A stretch of DNA of 64,000 bases from Myxococcota bacterium. GTDB lineage: Bacteria > Myxococcota_A > UBA796 > JAFGLY01. Position 1 is the first letter of the stretch. Each line of letters starts with the position of its first letter. A program made the position numbers and the translations under genes. The notes beneath the pieces are model-generated. The model ran no database searches, was not told where the DNA came from, and worked only from the letters and a program-made list of their open reading frames with translations. Where the stretch lies: NCBI GenBank assembly GCA_024276675.1, contig JAJRWT010000027.1, positions 62,001 to 126,000 of the forward strand. Reading direction: 5' to 3'. Positions 16,369 through 25,664 of this stretch are shown one piece after another.

Positions 16369-18029
16369 ACCGCGAAACACTTCGGCAATGGGCGGGCTTC
16401 GCGCTCCTGGCAGTCCTGGTGGCCATGGCCTGGGCAAATGGTCTCACCGGCGAGTTCACCTACGACGACAAGCTGGAGGTAGTGGGCAACAGGGTGATCC
16501 GATTCCTGGAAAACTGGAAGGAAATCCTCGCCTACAACGCCAGCCGACCGGTCGTGATCTTCTCATGGGCCCTGGATTGGCAACTCTGGGGCATGAACCC
16601 AGTGGGATACCACCTGACCAACGTGGCCATCCACGCCATCAACGCGGGGCTGCTCATGGGCATGGGCCATGAGTTGGGGCGCCGCATCAAGGCCCCGAAC
16701 GCCCTGTTGCTGGGCTGGATCATGGCAGCGCTGTGGGCACTCCACCCCATGACCACCGAAGCAGTCACCTATATCACAGGACGTTCCGAATCACTGGCGA
16801 CCCTGTTCTACGTGGGCTCGGTGCTGGAATGGCTCCGGTGGAGGCGCGAAGGTGGTCCATTCCACCTGCTGCTCTCGTTCTTGTCCTTCACGCTGGGCAT
16901 GGCCACCAAGGAGATCTCCGCCACCATTCCCATGGCCATCATCCTGCTGGAGTGGATCATCCCCGCCCCGGACCATTCAGCCAAAAGGGCCAACCTGGCA
17001 ATACTCCCCTTCCTGGCACTGCTGCTGGCCGGTCTCGTGTTCCGAAAGCTCCAGTATGGAGTCATTTTCACCGACCAATGGATTCGCCCCCCCCTGGTCC
17101 AGCTCGCCACCGAGATGCAGGTGATCTGCCGCTACCTGGGGCTCTGGCTCGTGCCCATGGGGCAGACAATACTCCATGACCACCCTGCCGCCAGGGGTAT
17201 GGGCGACCCATACAGCCTCGCAGCCGGTCTCTTGCTGCTCACCATGCTGGCATCCATTGTCTGGCTGCGCCGTCGCGAGCCGGGTGTGGCGGCGGGTCTG
17301 GCCTGGTTCCTCCTGGTGCTGCTGCCTTCCAGTTCGTTCGTACCCCTCAAGGAGACCATGGCGGAACACAGGGCATACCTGGCGGGCTTCGGGCTGTGCA
17401 TGGCCACGGTGTTCGCGCTGAGATCCCTGGTTTCCGGGAAGCCGTACATGACCATGGCAGTTCTTACCCTGTCAATGTTGGGCCTGGGAACCGCAACCCA
17501 CGAGCGGAACCAGGCCTGGAGCACCGAAACCACTCTCTGGAAAGAAGCCACCAGGCGTTCTCCCGATTCCTCCCAGGCATGGTACGGCTATGGAGACGTG
17601 CTCCGTTTCGCCAAGCGTTTCCAGGAATCCATGGATGCCTACCGTCGAGCGCTGGAGTTGGACCCTGACTACCTGGATGCCTACAACAACCTGGGTATCG
17701 CGTTGGCAGAGCTGGGCAGGTCCGAAGAGGCCAAACAGGTGTGGCGGTCCAGCCTGAAACGCCATCCAACCTATTGCAAGGCCCACAACAACCTGGCATG
17801 GCTCTACTACAGGCAGAAGAAATGGGATGAAGCCATCACCGAGTTCGAATCAGCTCTTCTCTGGTGCCCGGGAAATGTGCAGGCCAACTACGGCCTGGGG
17901 AACATCTACTACGGCCCGCGCCGTGACGTGGAGCGGGCCGTCTCACACTACCAGGCGGTCATCCAGGCGGATCCCCACTTCCTGGCCGCGGATCTGATCA
18001 GAGAACGCCTGCTGGAGCTTACCTGGTGA
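16365..18029 (+). CDS. TMTC-like polytopic membrane protein with C-terminal TPRs
   Basis: A 554-residue protein. The first 390 residues hold about nine to ten membrane helices and the GT-C-type acidic pair near the first external loop (GEFTYDDKL). They also contain RPVVIFSW, WGMNPVGYHLTNVAIHAIN, LWALHPMTTEAVTYITGRSE and the loop KETMAEHRAYLAGFG, all typical of the TMTC/DUF1736 family. Residues about 400-545 form four TPR repeats (for example AWYGYGDVLRFAKRFQESMDAYRRALELDP). Animal TMTCs are O-mannosyltransferases; bacterial members are mostly unstudied, so glycosyl transfer from a lipid-linked sugar is inference. The TTG start overlaps the GT4 stop, with AGGTGA upstream. Confidence 0.85.
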   Translation: MNRETLRQWAGFALLAVLVAMAWANGLTGEFTYDDKLEVVGNRVIRFLENWKEILAYNASRPVVIFSWALDWQLWGMNPVGYHLTNVAIHAINAGLLMGMGHELGRRIKAPNALLLGWIMAALWALHPMTTEAVTYITGRSESLATLFYVGSVLEWLRWRREGGPFHLLLSFLSFTLGMATKEISATIPMAIILLEWIIPAPDHSAKRANLAILPFLALLLAGLVFRKLQYGVIFTDQWIRPPLVQLATEMQVICRYLGLWLVPMGQTILHDHPAARGMGDPYSLAAGLLLLTMLASIVWLRRREPGVAAGLAWFLLVLLPSSSFVPLKETMAEHRAYLAGFGLCMATVFALRSLVSGKPYMTMAVLTLSMLGLGTATHERNQAWSTETTLWKEATRRSPDSSQAWYGYGDVLRFAKRFQESMDAYRRALELDPDYLDAYNNLGIALAELGRSEEAKQVWRSSLKRHPTYCKAHNNLAWLYYRQKKWDEAITEFESALLWCPGNVQANYGLGNIYYGPRRDVERAVSHYQAVIQADPHFLAADLIRERLLELTW

Positions 18030-18046
18030 AACCAGTACGGAGATGA

Positions 18047-19468
18047 TCACAGGATGCGCCCGCGCAGCCCGGGCGCCAACCAGCCAGCCATGCCCAGCAC
18101 CATTCTGCCACTGTCTCGCCAGGCTCCGCTGGCCAGGAGATCCCCCACGAGCCGCACGGCCCTTCCAGGACGCATATAGGTGCTGACCCACGCTTTCCGC
18201 AGGAGTGTTCCCAGGACGGACTCCGGCAGATCCGTGAGGGCCACGCGGTGCAGATCCGAATCGAAGGGGTTTCCCACCAGGGAGGCGCTGGCAGGACCAG
18301 GGCAACGGTAGCCCGCAGGTGTTGTGCCTCCCCCCGATGTGGCGGCGATGAACAACGAACTCCCGGGCATGGGAGAGAGACTGGAAAACTGCACATAGTC
18401 GGCCTTCAACTCCTGGCACAGCTCCACGGTATTCATGACGTCCCTCGCCGTTTCACCGGGAGCCCCCAGAATCGCGTAGGCCAGCGTGCGAATGCCGGCG
18501 CGACGGGTGAGGTCGAATGCTCGACGGACCTGCCCCAGGTCTTGTTCCTTTCCCAGAAGGCTCAGAGTCGAAGCGTTGGCGCTCTCGACCCCGAAAGCCA
18601 CCATGCTGCAACCGGCTCGTTTCATGAGCCCCAGCAGATGTGGATCCACGCGGTCTACCCTGCCCTCGCACTTCCATCGCAGATCCAGGCCCCTCTCCAG
18701 GATCCCTTGGCAGATGGCAGCGACCCTGGATGGATCGTGCAGGAAATCGTCGTCGAAGAAACACAGAAAACCGGCTCCGGTAAGCCCCAGCAGCCACGAC
18801 ATTTCTTCAAGCACGGCTTCCGCTGCTCGTCCCCGCCAGCGCGATCCACCCACCGAGCGATCACAGAAGGTGCAGCCGTGCGAGCAGCCCCTGCTGCTGA
18901 TCATGGTGACGAAACCGGGCCTGGTGGCCATGGGATAACGGTACTGCTTCCAGGGCAGGAGATCCCAGGCGGGAAGATCCAGATCGTCGAGATCCTCGAT
19001 GACGGCGGCCCGCTGGAAGGGCCTGGCCCTGACCCTGAGCCCTGGGGGGGGATCAGCGCCTGCTCCGGTTTCGAGCCATGAGAGCGCCCTGGGCAGGCTA
19101 CGTTCCGCCTCGCCCTCCATGGCCAGGTCCACCTCTGGCATGTCCCGAAACACGGCTTCACCGAGAACCGTGGCATGGGGCCCTCCCACCATGATCCAGC
19201 GCACATGTGCTCGAAACATTCTCGCGGCCCTGAGGGCCAGATCCGCGGTCGGACCGAGGGTAGTCATCCCCACGAGATGGGGCGCCATTCTGCGCACCTC
19301 CACGTACATCTCCCTCCAGGAGAGAGACAGGGCAGCGGCATCGAGGATCTTCACATGGTGCCCTGCCCTCCTGGCGGCGGATGCCAGGTAGGCCAGACCC
19401 AGGGGAGGCACCTTGAGGCTCATCCCCCCCCTGGCACGACCGGGCGTGCGAAGAAGAAGAACACGCAC
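18047..19468 (-). CDS. B12-binding-domain radical SAM enzyme (BchE/HpnJ-like class)
   Basis: A 473-residue enzyme. Residues 1-150 form a cobalamin-binding-type Rossmann domain (PPLGLAYLASAARRAGHHVKILDA, IMVGGPHATVLG), though the DxHxxG cobalamin motif itself is not evident. The radical SAM core has C195-xxx-C199-xx-C202 in SSRGCSHGCTFCDRS, which binds the [4Fe-4S] cluster. GILERGLDLRWKCEGRVD, GVESANASTLSLLGK and ILGAPGETARDVMNT are typical later elements. Members methylate or rearrange lipids, tetrapyrroles and natural products; no substrate can be chosen. The start is a GTG at 19468, 13 bases after the HEAT-repeat gene, so the two are probably one transcript. It converges on the TMTC-like gene with 17 bases between. 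Confidence 0.87.
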   Translation of the reverse strand: MRVLLLRTPGRARGGMSLKVPPLGLAYLASAARRAGHHVKILDAAALSLSWREMYVEVRRMAPHLVGMTTLGPTADLALRAARMFRAHVRWIMVGGPHATVLGEAVFRDMPEVDLAMEGEAERSLPRALSWLETGAGADPPPGLRVRARPFQRAAVIEDLDDLDLPAWDLLPWKQYRYPMATRPGFVTMISSRGCSHGCTFCDRSVGGSRWRGRAAEAVLEEMSWLLGLTGAGFLCFFDDDFLHDPSRVAAICQGILERGLDLRWKCEGRVDRVDPHLLGLMKRAGCSMVAFGVESANASTLSLLGKEQDLGQVRRAFDLTRRAGIRTLAYAILGAPGETARDVMNTVELCQELKADYVQFSSLSPMPGSSLFIAATSGGGTTPAGYRCPGPASASLVGNPFDSDLHRVALTDLPESVLGTLLRKAWVSTYMRPGRAVRLVGDLLASGAWRDSGRMVLGMAGWLAPGLRGRIL

Positions 19469-19481
19469 GGGACAGCCCGCT

Positions 19482-20204
19482 CTACTCGTGTACCAGGTAG
19501 TTGCCCCGCAGTTTCCAGCCGGCAGGCGGATTGGACGAGAGATCGTCCAGGCGTTTCTTGACGCTCCAGTGCCTGGCCGCGAATGCCTCTGCTATACGGA
19601 CACGCAGGCGGTTGGATTCTTCTTCGGGGTTGGCGAGAGTGTCCAGAAGATGAGCGTGTATGTCTTGCGAGTCCTGTGCGAGCAGGGTCTCGACAGCCGC
19701 GTATCGAACGCCTTCGTCGAAATCGTTCAGGAAACGATGCGCACTGGCGACGATCCGGTGGTCCCTGAACTCGGCCATCTTGATGAGCAACTGCCTCTTG
19801 CGATCGGGTTTGAAGTCTTCCTTGGCCGCCTCGATGTCCAGCAATTCGAAGATGACCTCCAGCAGGGCCTGTTCCCCACCCACGACTTCCAGTAGTCTCA
19901 AGGGGTAGGCGATGTGCCGGCTTCGAAACAAGAAATGACGAGTGGGCTCAAGCACTGGCTCGCCCAGGTCCACCAGCAGGTTGAACACCATTTCCTTTTC
20001 GGCGGAGTCCTTCATCTGGTTTTCGATGGCTATATCGAAACGCCCCAACAAACCGGTTATGGCTTCGAAGCTACCGTTTTCGGCCAGCCACAGCGCTGAT
20101 GCCTCCCGATCTTCTGGCTGGGCGTTCTTGTTGGCCACTCGCTTGGACTGGCGAGCGATCTGCTTCTGGATATTCCCACCCGTAAGAAAATCAAAAAAAC
20201 CCAT
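19482..20204 (-). CDS. HEAT-repeat-like helical protein
   Basis: A 240-residue cytoplasmic protein. After a short start MGFFDFLTGGNIQKQI the rest is helical, with repeat-like elements ASALWLAENGSFEAITGLLGRF, MVFNLLVDLGEPVLEPTRHFL and GVRYAAVETLLAQ of HEAT type. No catalytic residues are visible. The ATG at 20204 has GGGAGAG about five bases upstream; the open frame before it lacks conservation signals. It directly precedes the radical SAM gene. A scaffold or protein-interaction role is likely. Confidence 0.72.
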   Translation of the reverse strand: MGFFDFLTGGNIQKQIARQSKRVANKNAQPEDREASALWLAENGSFEAITGLLGRFDIAIENQMKDSAEKEMVFNLLVDLGEPVLEPTRHFLFRSRHIAYPLRLLEVVGGEQALLEVIFELLDIEAAKEDFKPDRKRQLLIKMAEFRDHRIVASAHRFLNDFDEGVRYAAVETLLAQDSQDIHAHLLDTLANPEEESNRLRVRIAEAFAARHWSVKKRLDDLSSNPPAGWKLRGNYLVHE

Positions 20205-20315
20205 CGCTGCTCTCCCAAGACGGTATTTTCCATGCTGAAGCACCGCTCCAGCAACCGTCTCCCTCTATCACGTTCTGGCTCTGAGCGTTTGTCGACAGAA
20301 TCCACCGGGGCAGAT

Positions 20316-21176
20316 TCACCCGGAATCACCTCCAGACGCCAACGAGGCCCTCCACCAGAACGAAACCGACCAATCCGGAGCGGCCGGACTGGTACCGACA
20401 GCGCCGCGAAGCCAGAAAGCGGGAAGCCGACCCCAGCCCAGGTCGAGGCCCAGCTCCGATCTTGCCGGATTCCGTGTAGTCCGAGCAGCATAGGCTGCCC
20501 ACAAGTCCAGCCCGGGTATCAGGCCTTGGGGCCGTGGAATTCCCAGGCGCCCCACTACGAATGGCTCGTCGTCCTGGGCGCTGAAGCGCAGAGGATCTCC
20601 CAGCACAGCCAGACCCGAGACGATCTGGACGCGGTAGCGGCCCTTGCTCCAGGCCAAGACGGCAAGAATGGTGATATCGGTCTCGTCTGTACCAAGCTCG
20701 TTCTCACTGGAAGCATTCGGGAGCTTGACGCTCCAGCCGATGCCGGAGGCCATTGAACCGGGAAGAGCGCTCCCGGCGGAAACGCCAGAAACGACGTGCT
20801 GTTGCAGGTCGGAAGCCCCGGCGGAGTCGCATGGGGTACCCCAGAGTACCAGGCAAAGGGTGGTGGACAGTTCCAGATCTCCGGGCCCCACCTGGGATGT
20901 GCCGTCTGGGTACCAGTCCGCTCTTCCATCCAACAGGGCATCCAGGACCACGAGTGGTACCGGCTGCCATGAAGCACCGGCCCACAACCTGGATCTATCC
21001 CTTTCCCCGGCGCGAAATGGTGGTATAATACCCGCCTGGTAGCCAAAGCCCAATCGCAAATCCAAGGGTGCCCTGGAAAAATCCACTTCAGGCCAGTTCT
21101 CCGGCACGGAAGCACCGGCAGTTGGCACCGGCCAGCACCACAACTCGAAGAGGGTTATCAGTAGCAACGTACACAT
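20316..21176 (-). CDS. Exported beta-rich protein, possible outer-membrane beta barrel
   Basis: About 286 residues with a hydrophobic N-terminus MCTLLLITLFELWCWPVPTAGA that looks like a signal peptide. The mature part alternates hydrophobic and polar residues with many Gly, Trp and Tyr (LDLRLGFGYQAGIIPPF, YRVQIVSGLAVLGD, LDLWAAYAARTTRN, FWLRGAVGTSPAA, WSVSFWWRAS). This suggests outer-membrane strands, ending near a strand rather than in a classical C-terminal Phe. The start is ATG 21176 or a TTG three codons upstream at 21185, which sits eight bases after AGGAGG and may be the true start. It is divergent from the PKD lipoprotein gene. I do not recognise a named family. Confidence 0.6.
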   Translation of the reverse strand: MCTLLLITLFELWCWPVPTAGASVPENWPEVDFSRAPLDLRLGFGYQAGIIPPFRAGERDRSRLWAGASWQPVPLVVLDALLDGRADWYPDGTSQVGPGDLELSTTLCLVLWGTPCDSAGASDLQQHVVSGVSAGSALPGSMASGIGWSVKLPNASSENELGTDETDITILAVLAWSKGRYRVQIVSGLAVLGDPLRFSAQDDEPFVVGRLGIPRPQGLIPGLDLWAAYAARTTRNPARSELGLDLGWGRLPAFWLRGAVGTSPAAPDWSVSFWWRASLASGGDSG

Positions 21177-21317
21177 TGTCGCCAAACGCTCAACCTCCTT
21201 TTGGATTGACGTCCCATACCATACACCCATAGAATATCGCGGTTGCCTCCAATGCGGCCCCACCCTCATGTCGCTGTAGCGACACACAGCAACAGCCCCC
21301 ACCACGGAGTACTTTCT

Positions 21318-22688
21318 ATGCGAACCCACGAGATGGCTCCATTGCTGCTCCTCCTGGGCTCCACCGCCTTTCTCTCCTGCAACGATGGCCGCAAAGAGAC
21401 AGGCGACACCGTGCCCGCATGTGCCGAGGTCATCGCCAATGCAGGGCCAGACCAATACGTTACCCTCGGAAGCGAAGTAACCCTGAGTGGCGCCGCGTCC
21501 ACCACCTGTTCCAGGGGGCCCACCAGCTTTTCATGGAGCTTCGAATCCATACCCGTGGAATCCGCCATCACCGACTCGGCCTTCACCGACAACTCCACCA
21601 GCACCGCTGTCGAAACACAGTTTTCTCCCGATGCCGTGGGCACGTACGTGGTGGACCTCCGGGTAACGTCATCCGACATCGAAAGCGCCACCGACGTCGT
21701 GGTCATCGAAGTCTCTGCCGACGATGCTCCGCCAGTTGCCGACTGCGGCGACAACATCACCGTCGAACTCGGCGACGCCGCTCAACTGGACGGCAGCGCT
21801 TCCCACGACCCCGACGGCGATCCCATAACCTACTCATGGGCCTTGAGCAGCGTACCGGACGAATCCTCGCTCAGCTCTTCAGACATCTTCAACACCGACA
21901 GCGCGACCCCCACGGTGGTGCCCGACGTGCTTGGGACCTACCTGGTAACGCTGGTGGTGAGTGATGGTCACCAATGGTCCGACCCCGATAGCTGCACCAT
22001 CACCGCCGTCAACGGCAACTCCCCGCCCGTTGCCGACGCCGGCGTCGGGGGCACCCTGCCCGCGTGCAGTCCCAACCAGCTCCAGCTCGACGGCTATGGC
22101 AGCTACGACCCCGAAGGGGCGCCACTGACCTACCAATGGAGCCTCAACTCGGCTCCCAGCGGCTCCTCTTGCAGCAACTCGTCCTTCGATGACCGAACAA
22201 GCCCCACGCCGATATTCACCTGGGATCTGCCCGGCGACTATATCTTCCAACTGGAAGTCTACGACGGTGAAATCTGGTCGACTCCCGACACCGTCAACTA
22301 TACCACCACCGACCGAAGCGAAAACCACCTTCCGGTTGCCAACGCCGGAGACAACCAGACCATCACCGAAATATCAGTCTGTACCGGCGAGTCCTATGCT
22401 GCCCTAGACTGCGCGGATTGCCCTGCCACCACGCTGGAGTTGGACGGTAGCTCCTCCTACGACCAAGATGGAGACGACATAGATTTTCTCTGGTCCGAAC
22501 CCACCGGTGACTTGAGCTTCTCTCTTCCCACTTCCAGCTTTACACTGGTCACCACGCCATCCATGCCGGGGGAATGGGGAGTCACAACCACCACCGAGTG
22601 GGCGGTCACCCTCCAGGTCAACGACTGCGAAGGCACTGTTTCATCGTCAATGACAATCACCTATTCCTGCACGGGCGAAAGAGGATAG
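21318..22688 (+). CDS. PKD-domain lipoprotein A
   Basis: A 456-residue lipoprotein with lipobox AFLSC (Cys about residue 21). Four consecutive PKD-type Ig domains follow, each starting with (A)NAGPDQ or VADCGDN or VADAG and carrying ...SYDPEGAPLTYQWSL or SHDPDGDPITYSWAL. The last domain is unusual in having CxxCPATTLELDGSSSYDQDGDD, with extra cysteines. PKD domains bind calcium, polysaccharide or protein partners at the surface. The ATG at 21318 has GGAG nine bases upstream. The paralogue follows after 19 bases, so they form an operon. Confidence 0.87.
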   Translation: MRTHEMAPLLLLLGSTAFLSCNDGRKETGDTVPACAEVIANAGPDQYVTLGSEVTLSGAASTTCSRGPTSFSWSFESIPVESAITDSAFTDNSTSTAVETQFSPDAVGTYVVDLRVTSSDIESATDVVVIEVSADDAPPVADCGDNITVELGDAAQLDGSASHDPDGDPITYSWALSSVPDESSLSSSDIFNTDSATPTVVPDVLGTYLVTLVVSDGHQWSDPDSCTITAVNGNSPPVADAGVGGTLPACSPNQLQLDGYGSYDPEGAPLTYQWSLNSAPSGSSCSNSSFDDRTSPTPIFTWDLPGDYIFQLEVYDGEIWSTPDTVNYTTTDRSENHLPVANAGDNQTITEISVCTGESYAALDCADCPATTLELDGSSSYDQDGDDIDFLWSEPTGDLSFSLPTSSFTLVTTPSMPGEWGVTTTTEWAVTLQVNDCEGTVSSSMTITYSCTGERG

Positions 22689-22707
22689 GAGCGTGGGAGC
22701 GATCACC

Positions 22708-24123
22708 ATGCAACATTTCACCGCAATGGGGACCGAATCCAGGAGCATGCTGCTGGGCGGCAGCCTGCTCCTGTCGCTCGTCGGCTGCTACGGCGACGAC
22801 TCCAAGGACACCTCCTACACTCCTCCCGAAAGCAGCAATGTTCCCATCGCCAACGCCGGCCCCGACCAGTCCGTGCCCGCCGGCGAACCAGCGACCATGG
22901 ACGGCACCAGCTCCTACGACCCCACCGGCGAGACCCTGATCTATCACTGGAGCTTAGATCACCTTCCATCGGGCTCGTCCCTCAGCACCATGGAAGCCCC
23001 CTTCTCCGACAACCACAGCGCCGACGCCTCCACCAGCCGCTTCACACCGGACCTGGAAGGCACCTATGTTGTGGAACTTACAGTAAACAATGGCATCCAG
23101 GACAGTGAACCCGATTTCGCCATCGTCACCGCCACCAGCGCCGAAATCCTTCCGGTGGCAGACGCTGGCGAAGATCAAACCGTTCCAGTCGGTACGTCGG
23201 CATCCCTGGACGGCTCTGGCAGTTACGACCCCCTGGGGCGCTCCCTCACCTACCAGTGGAGCCTGGTCTCCACTCCCGATGGATCTTCGCTGAGTTCATC
23301 CTCCATCGGAGGTTCCACCACCGTTACGGCTGTCTTGGCGCCTGACGTCAAGGGCGAGTACCTGGTCTCGCTGGTAGTTGACAACGGCTCTGCCACATCC
23401 GATGCCGACGCGGCCATCATCACGGCCACTTCCGACAACTCGGCCCCCACCGCCAACGCCGGCGAGGATCTTGCGACGCCCGACTGCACCAGCGTCGTCC
23501 TGGATTGCTCCGCTTCGGTGGACCCCGACGGAGACACCCTCACCTACTACTGGGCCGTGCAGGAAAAACCTGCATCTTCCTCGGCCGGTACGGGCAGCTT
23601 CTCCGACCGCACTTCGGCCACTCCCACGTTCTGGGTAGACGTCGCCGGATCATACATTCTTTCCTGTTCCGTCAACGACGGCGAAGTCTGGTCCTCTCCC
23701 GACCAGATGGGCATCAACGCCTCCGAACGCAAGGAAAACAATGTTCCCGTGGTTGAAGCCGGCTCCGATCAGAACGCGCCCGGGGGCACCGCCGATTGTG
23801 TCGAGGACGGCTATGGCTACGCCTGCGAGGAATGCCCTGCCATCAACATGATCCTGGGCAAGGACGCCTCCATCTTCGACAAGGACGCCGACCCCATGGA
23901 ATCCGAGTGGACCGTCGTGGAAGGTGACGCCACCATAGCCGATCCCAGCCAGACCACCACCACCGTCAGCCTTACCGGCGCCGAGCCCGTAGAACCCGGG
24001 GCCTGCGAAGACACCTCCTACGTCATGCAGCTTTCCGCCACCGACTGCCCTGGCGCGGTTTCCACCGACACCGTGACCTTCACGGTAACCTGCTGCGGCG
24101 TCATGGATACGGCAGGCGAATAG
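22708..24123 (+). CDS. PKD-domain lipoprotein B
   Basis: A 471-residue paralogue of the preceding lipoprotein, with lipobox SLVGC. It has four PKD-like domains (NAGPDQSVPAGEPATMDGTS; GEDQTVPVGTSASLDGSGS; ANAGEDLATPDCTSVVLDC; EAGSDQNAPGGT). The terminal one again holds a Cys cluster (CEECPAINM). Near the end CCGVMDTAGE resembles a truncated Cys-containing tail without a membrane segment. The ATG at 22708 was chosen with GGGAG eight bases upstream; a GTG at 22693 is one base from AGGAG and less likely. Surface binding is inferred. The divergence from its twin is large at the level of linkers but the order of domains is the same. Confidence 0.85.
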   Translation: MQHFTAMGTESRSMLLGGSLLLSLVGCYGDDSKDTSYTPPESSNVPIANAGPDQSVPAGEPATMDGTSSYDPTGETLIYHWSLDHLPSGSSLSTMEAPFSDNHSADASTSRFTPDLEGTYVVELTVNNGIQDSEPDFAIVTATSAEILPVADAGEDQTVPVGTSASLDGSGSYDPLGRSLTYQWSLVSTPDGSSLSSSSIGGSTTVTAVLAPDVKGEYLVSLVVDNGSATSDADAAIITATSDNSAPTANAGEDLATPDCTSVVLDCSASVDPDGDTLTYYWAVQEKPASSSAGTGSFSDRTSATPTFWVDVAGSYILSCSVNDGEVWSSPDQMGINASERKENNVPVVEAGSDQNAPGGTADCVEDGYGYACEECPAINMILGKDASIFDKDADPMESEWTVVEGDATIADPSQTTTTVSLTGAEPVEPGACEDTSYVMQLSATDCPGAVSTDTVTFTVTCCGVMDTAGE

Positions 24124-24227
24124 CCGTCGCCAGGTCAGGAACAAGAAAATCCCGTGTGCTGGTTCCGAATCTTCCTCGCCCGGATCTGTCCATCCTGGCG
24201 CCTACATGTGGACGGAAACTGCTGAAT

Positions 24228-25664
24228 ATGGGAGCTTGCAGCCGGATCCCTCCCATGATGGCGTGCCTGGCCACCCTGGCCCTGCTGTCTTGTCGTGATC
24301 CGCAGGTGGCATCCTCCCCTCCCCAGCAATCGGGCCGACCATCAACCTGCAACCTGTCCGTTGGAGACCTCAATCCACCAGTGGGAGCAAAAGTTCGGAT
24401 CTGGGCGGCCTGCTCCGGCACCTGGCCGCCCAGCCCCGGATGGAAAGGAGTGGACACCCACGATGGTTCCACGGCTCTGCTGATCCCCCGGAAAACCGGC
24501 CCCGCGGATGTGAACCTGCACGAGGCAGGACTGACCATCCAGGCCCAGCCTGCGGCCAACCATGGAGCTGTCTCCGTGGCCAGCGTGAGCATCCCCCTGT
24601 ATGATCTACGCTTTCCTTGCCAGGACCAGCGTTTTCCACGCCTGGCCGGTCCATGGGCCCTTGGCTGTGGGCCACAGGGCCAGGTGGACATGGCGCTGGA
24701 TCTTCGCAGCCGGCAGCTTGTCCGCTTGAACGGCCCCAGCACCAGCCCCGCCGCGGCTCCCGGCTTTCTCTACGCTCCGGGACAGGGCCTGTGGACCCTT
24801 CCCCAACCCGAGCCCGTGGAAGTACTCGCTCCTGGAAACATGGATCCCGTGGCATCCCCCGCCACCGACGGTCTACACGTGGCCATCACGGGTTCAACAC
24901 GTGTTACTGGTTTCGATATTGGTAGTCACCAGTTCTCACTCATCGAGGCCGATCCCATGCCATGGTACCCCCCCGCACTGGCCTGGCCGTGGATGGCATG
25001 GGTAGACGGTCGCGACCGGGCCTCCACTGGAGCGGATATCTGGGCACTGGATCTCTCCGCCAACGACCGTGCTTTTCCGCTCGCTCGCCAAGAGGGCGAC
25101 CAGCGGCATGTCGGGGGCGACGGGCGCTGGCTGGGATGGCTGGACCACCAGGGTGCATGGGTACAGGACATGCAGACTTCACAGCGCCGCCACGTAACCG
25201 CCGATACGGGCTTTCGTGCCGGCATGTCCCTCTGGGGTCCGGTGGCATGCTTCGAAGACCGCTCCCGGGGATCACCGGATGTGATCTGCACGGACGGCAT
25301 GGAAGTGCGGAAAGACGGCGATCAGGGCTTTCCCAGTCGATGGGGGCCCTGGCTGCTGTACCGTGACGAGGGCCTCCCCACCCTGGCAACAGCCAGGGAG
25401 ATCATCATGGACGAGGACGACCCACGCGCCTCCAGCGAGGGCTCGCGCGTCGCCGGAGGCTTTCGCGGGGCACACCGTGACTCTGCTGTGATCTACCGCT
25501 TCTCCTGGCCAGTTTCCGGCTGGTGCGTGCAGACATGGCTTGGGGAAGGCTGGCGGACCCTTGGCGAGATGCCGCTTGGCAGCCAGGTGGAGATCAAGTC
25601 TCCGGGAGACGCCATTCGCCTGTTGCCTGCCCGATCCTCTTCATGTGAAGAGGCGGCGAGGTGA
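24228..25664 (+). CDS. TolB/beta-propeller-like lipoprotein
   Basis: A 478-residue protein with signal peptide MMACLATLALLSC (lipobox LLSC). The mature part has repeated short sheets with Asp-rich turns such as ADIWALDLSANDR, GDGRWLGWLDHQGAWVQDMQT and WGPVACFEDRSRGSPDVIC. This is the style of TolB-like beta propellers (WD40-like dipeptide repeats). No enzyme residues are recognised. The ATG at 24228 begins the signal sequence; an in-frame ATG slightly downstream is an alternative. The stop overlaps the GTG start of the next gene as GTGA, so the pair is translationally coupled and probably acts together at the envelope. Confidence 0.75.
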   Translation: MGACSRIPPMMACLATLALLSCRDPQVASSPPQQSGRPSTCNLSVGDLNPPVGAKVRIWAACSGTWPPSPGWKGVDTHDGSTALLIPRKTGPADVNLHEAGLTIQAQPAANHGAVSVASVSIPLYDLRFPCQDQRFPRLAGPWALGCGPQGQVDMALDLRSRQLVRLNGPSTSPAAAPGFLYAPGQGLWTLPQPEPVEVLAPGNMDPVASPATDGLHVAITGSTRVTGFDIGSHQFSLIEADPMPWYPPALAWPWMAWVDGRDRASTGADIWALDLSANDRAFPLARQEGDQRHVGGDGRWLGWLDHQGAWVQDMQTSQRRHVTADTGFRAGMSLWGPVACFEDRSRGSPDVICTDGMEVRKDGDQGFPSRWGPWLLYRDEGLPTLATAREIIMDEDDPRASSEGSRVAGGFRGAHRDSAVIYRFSWPVSGWCVQTWLGEGWRTLGEMPLGSQVEIKSPGDAIRLLPARSSSCEEAAR

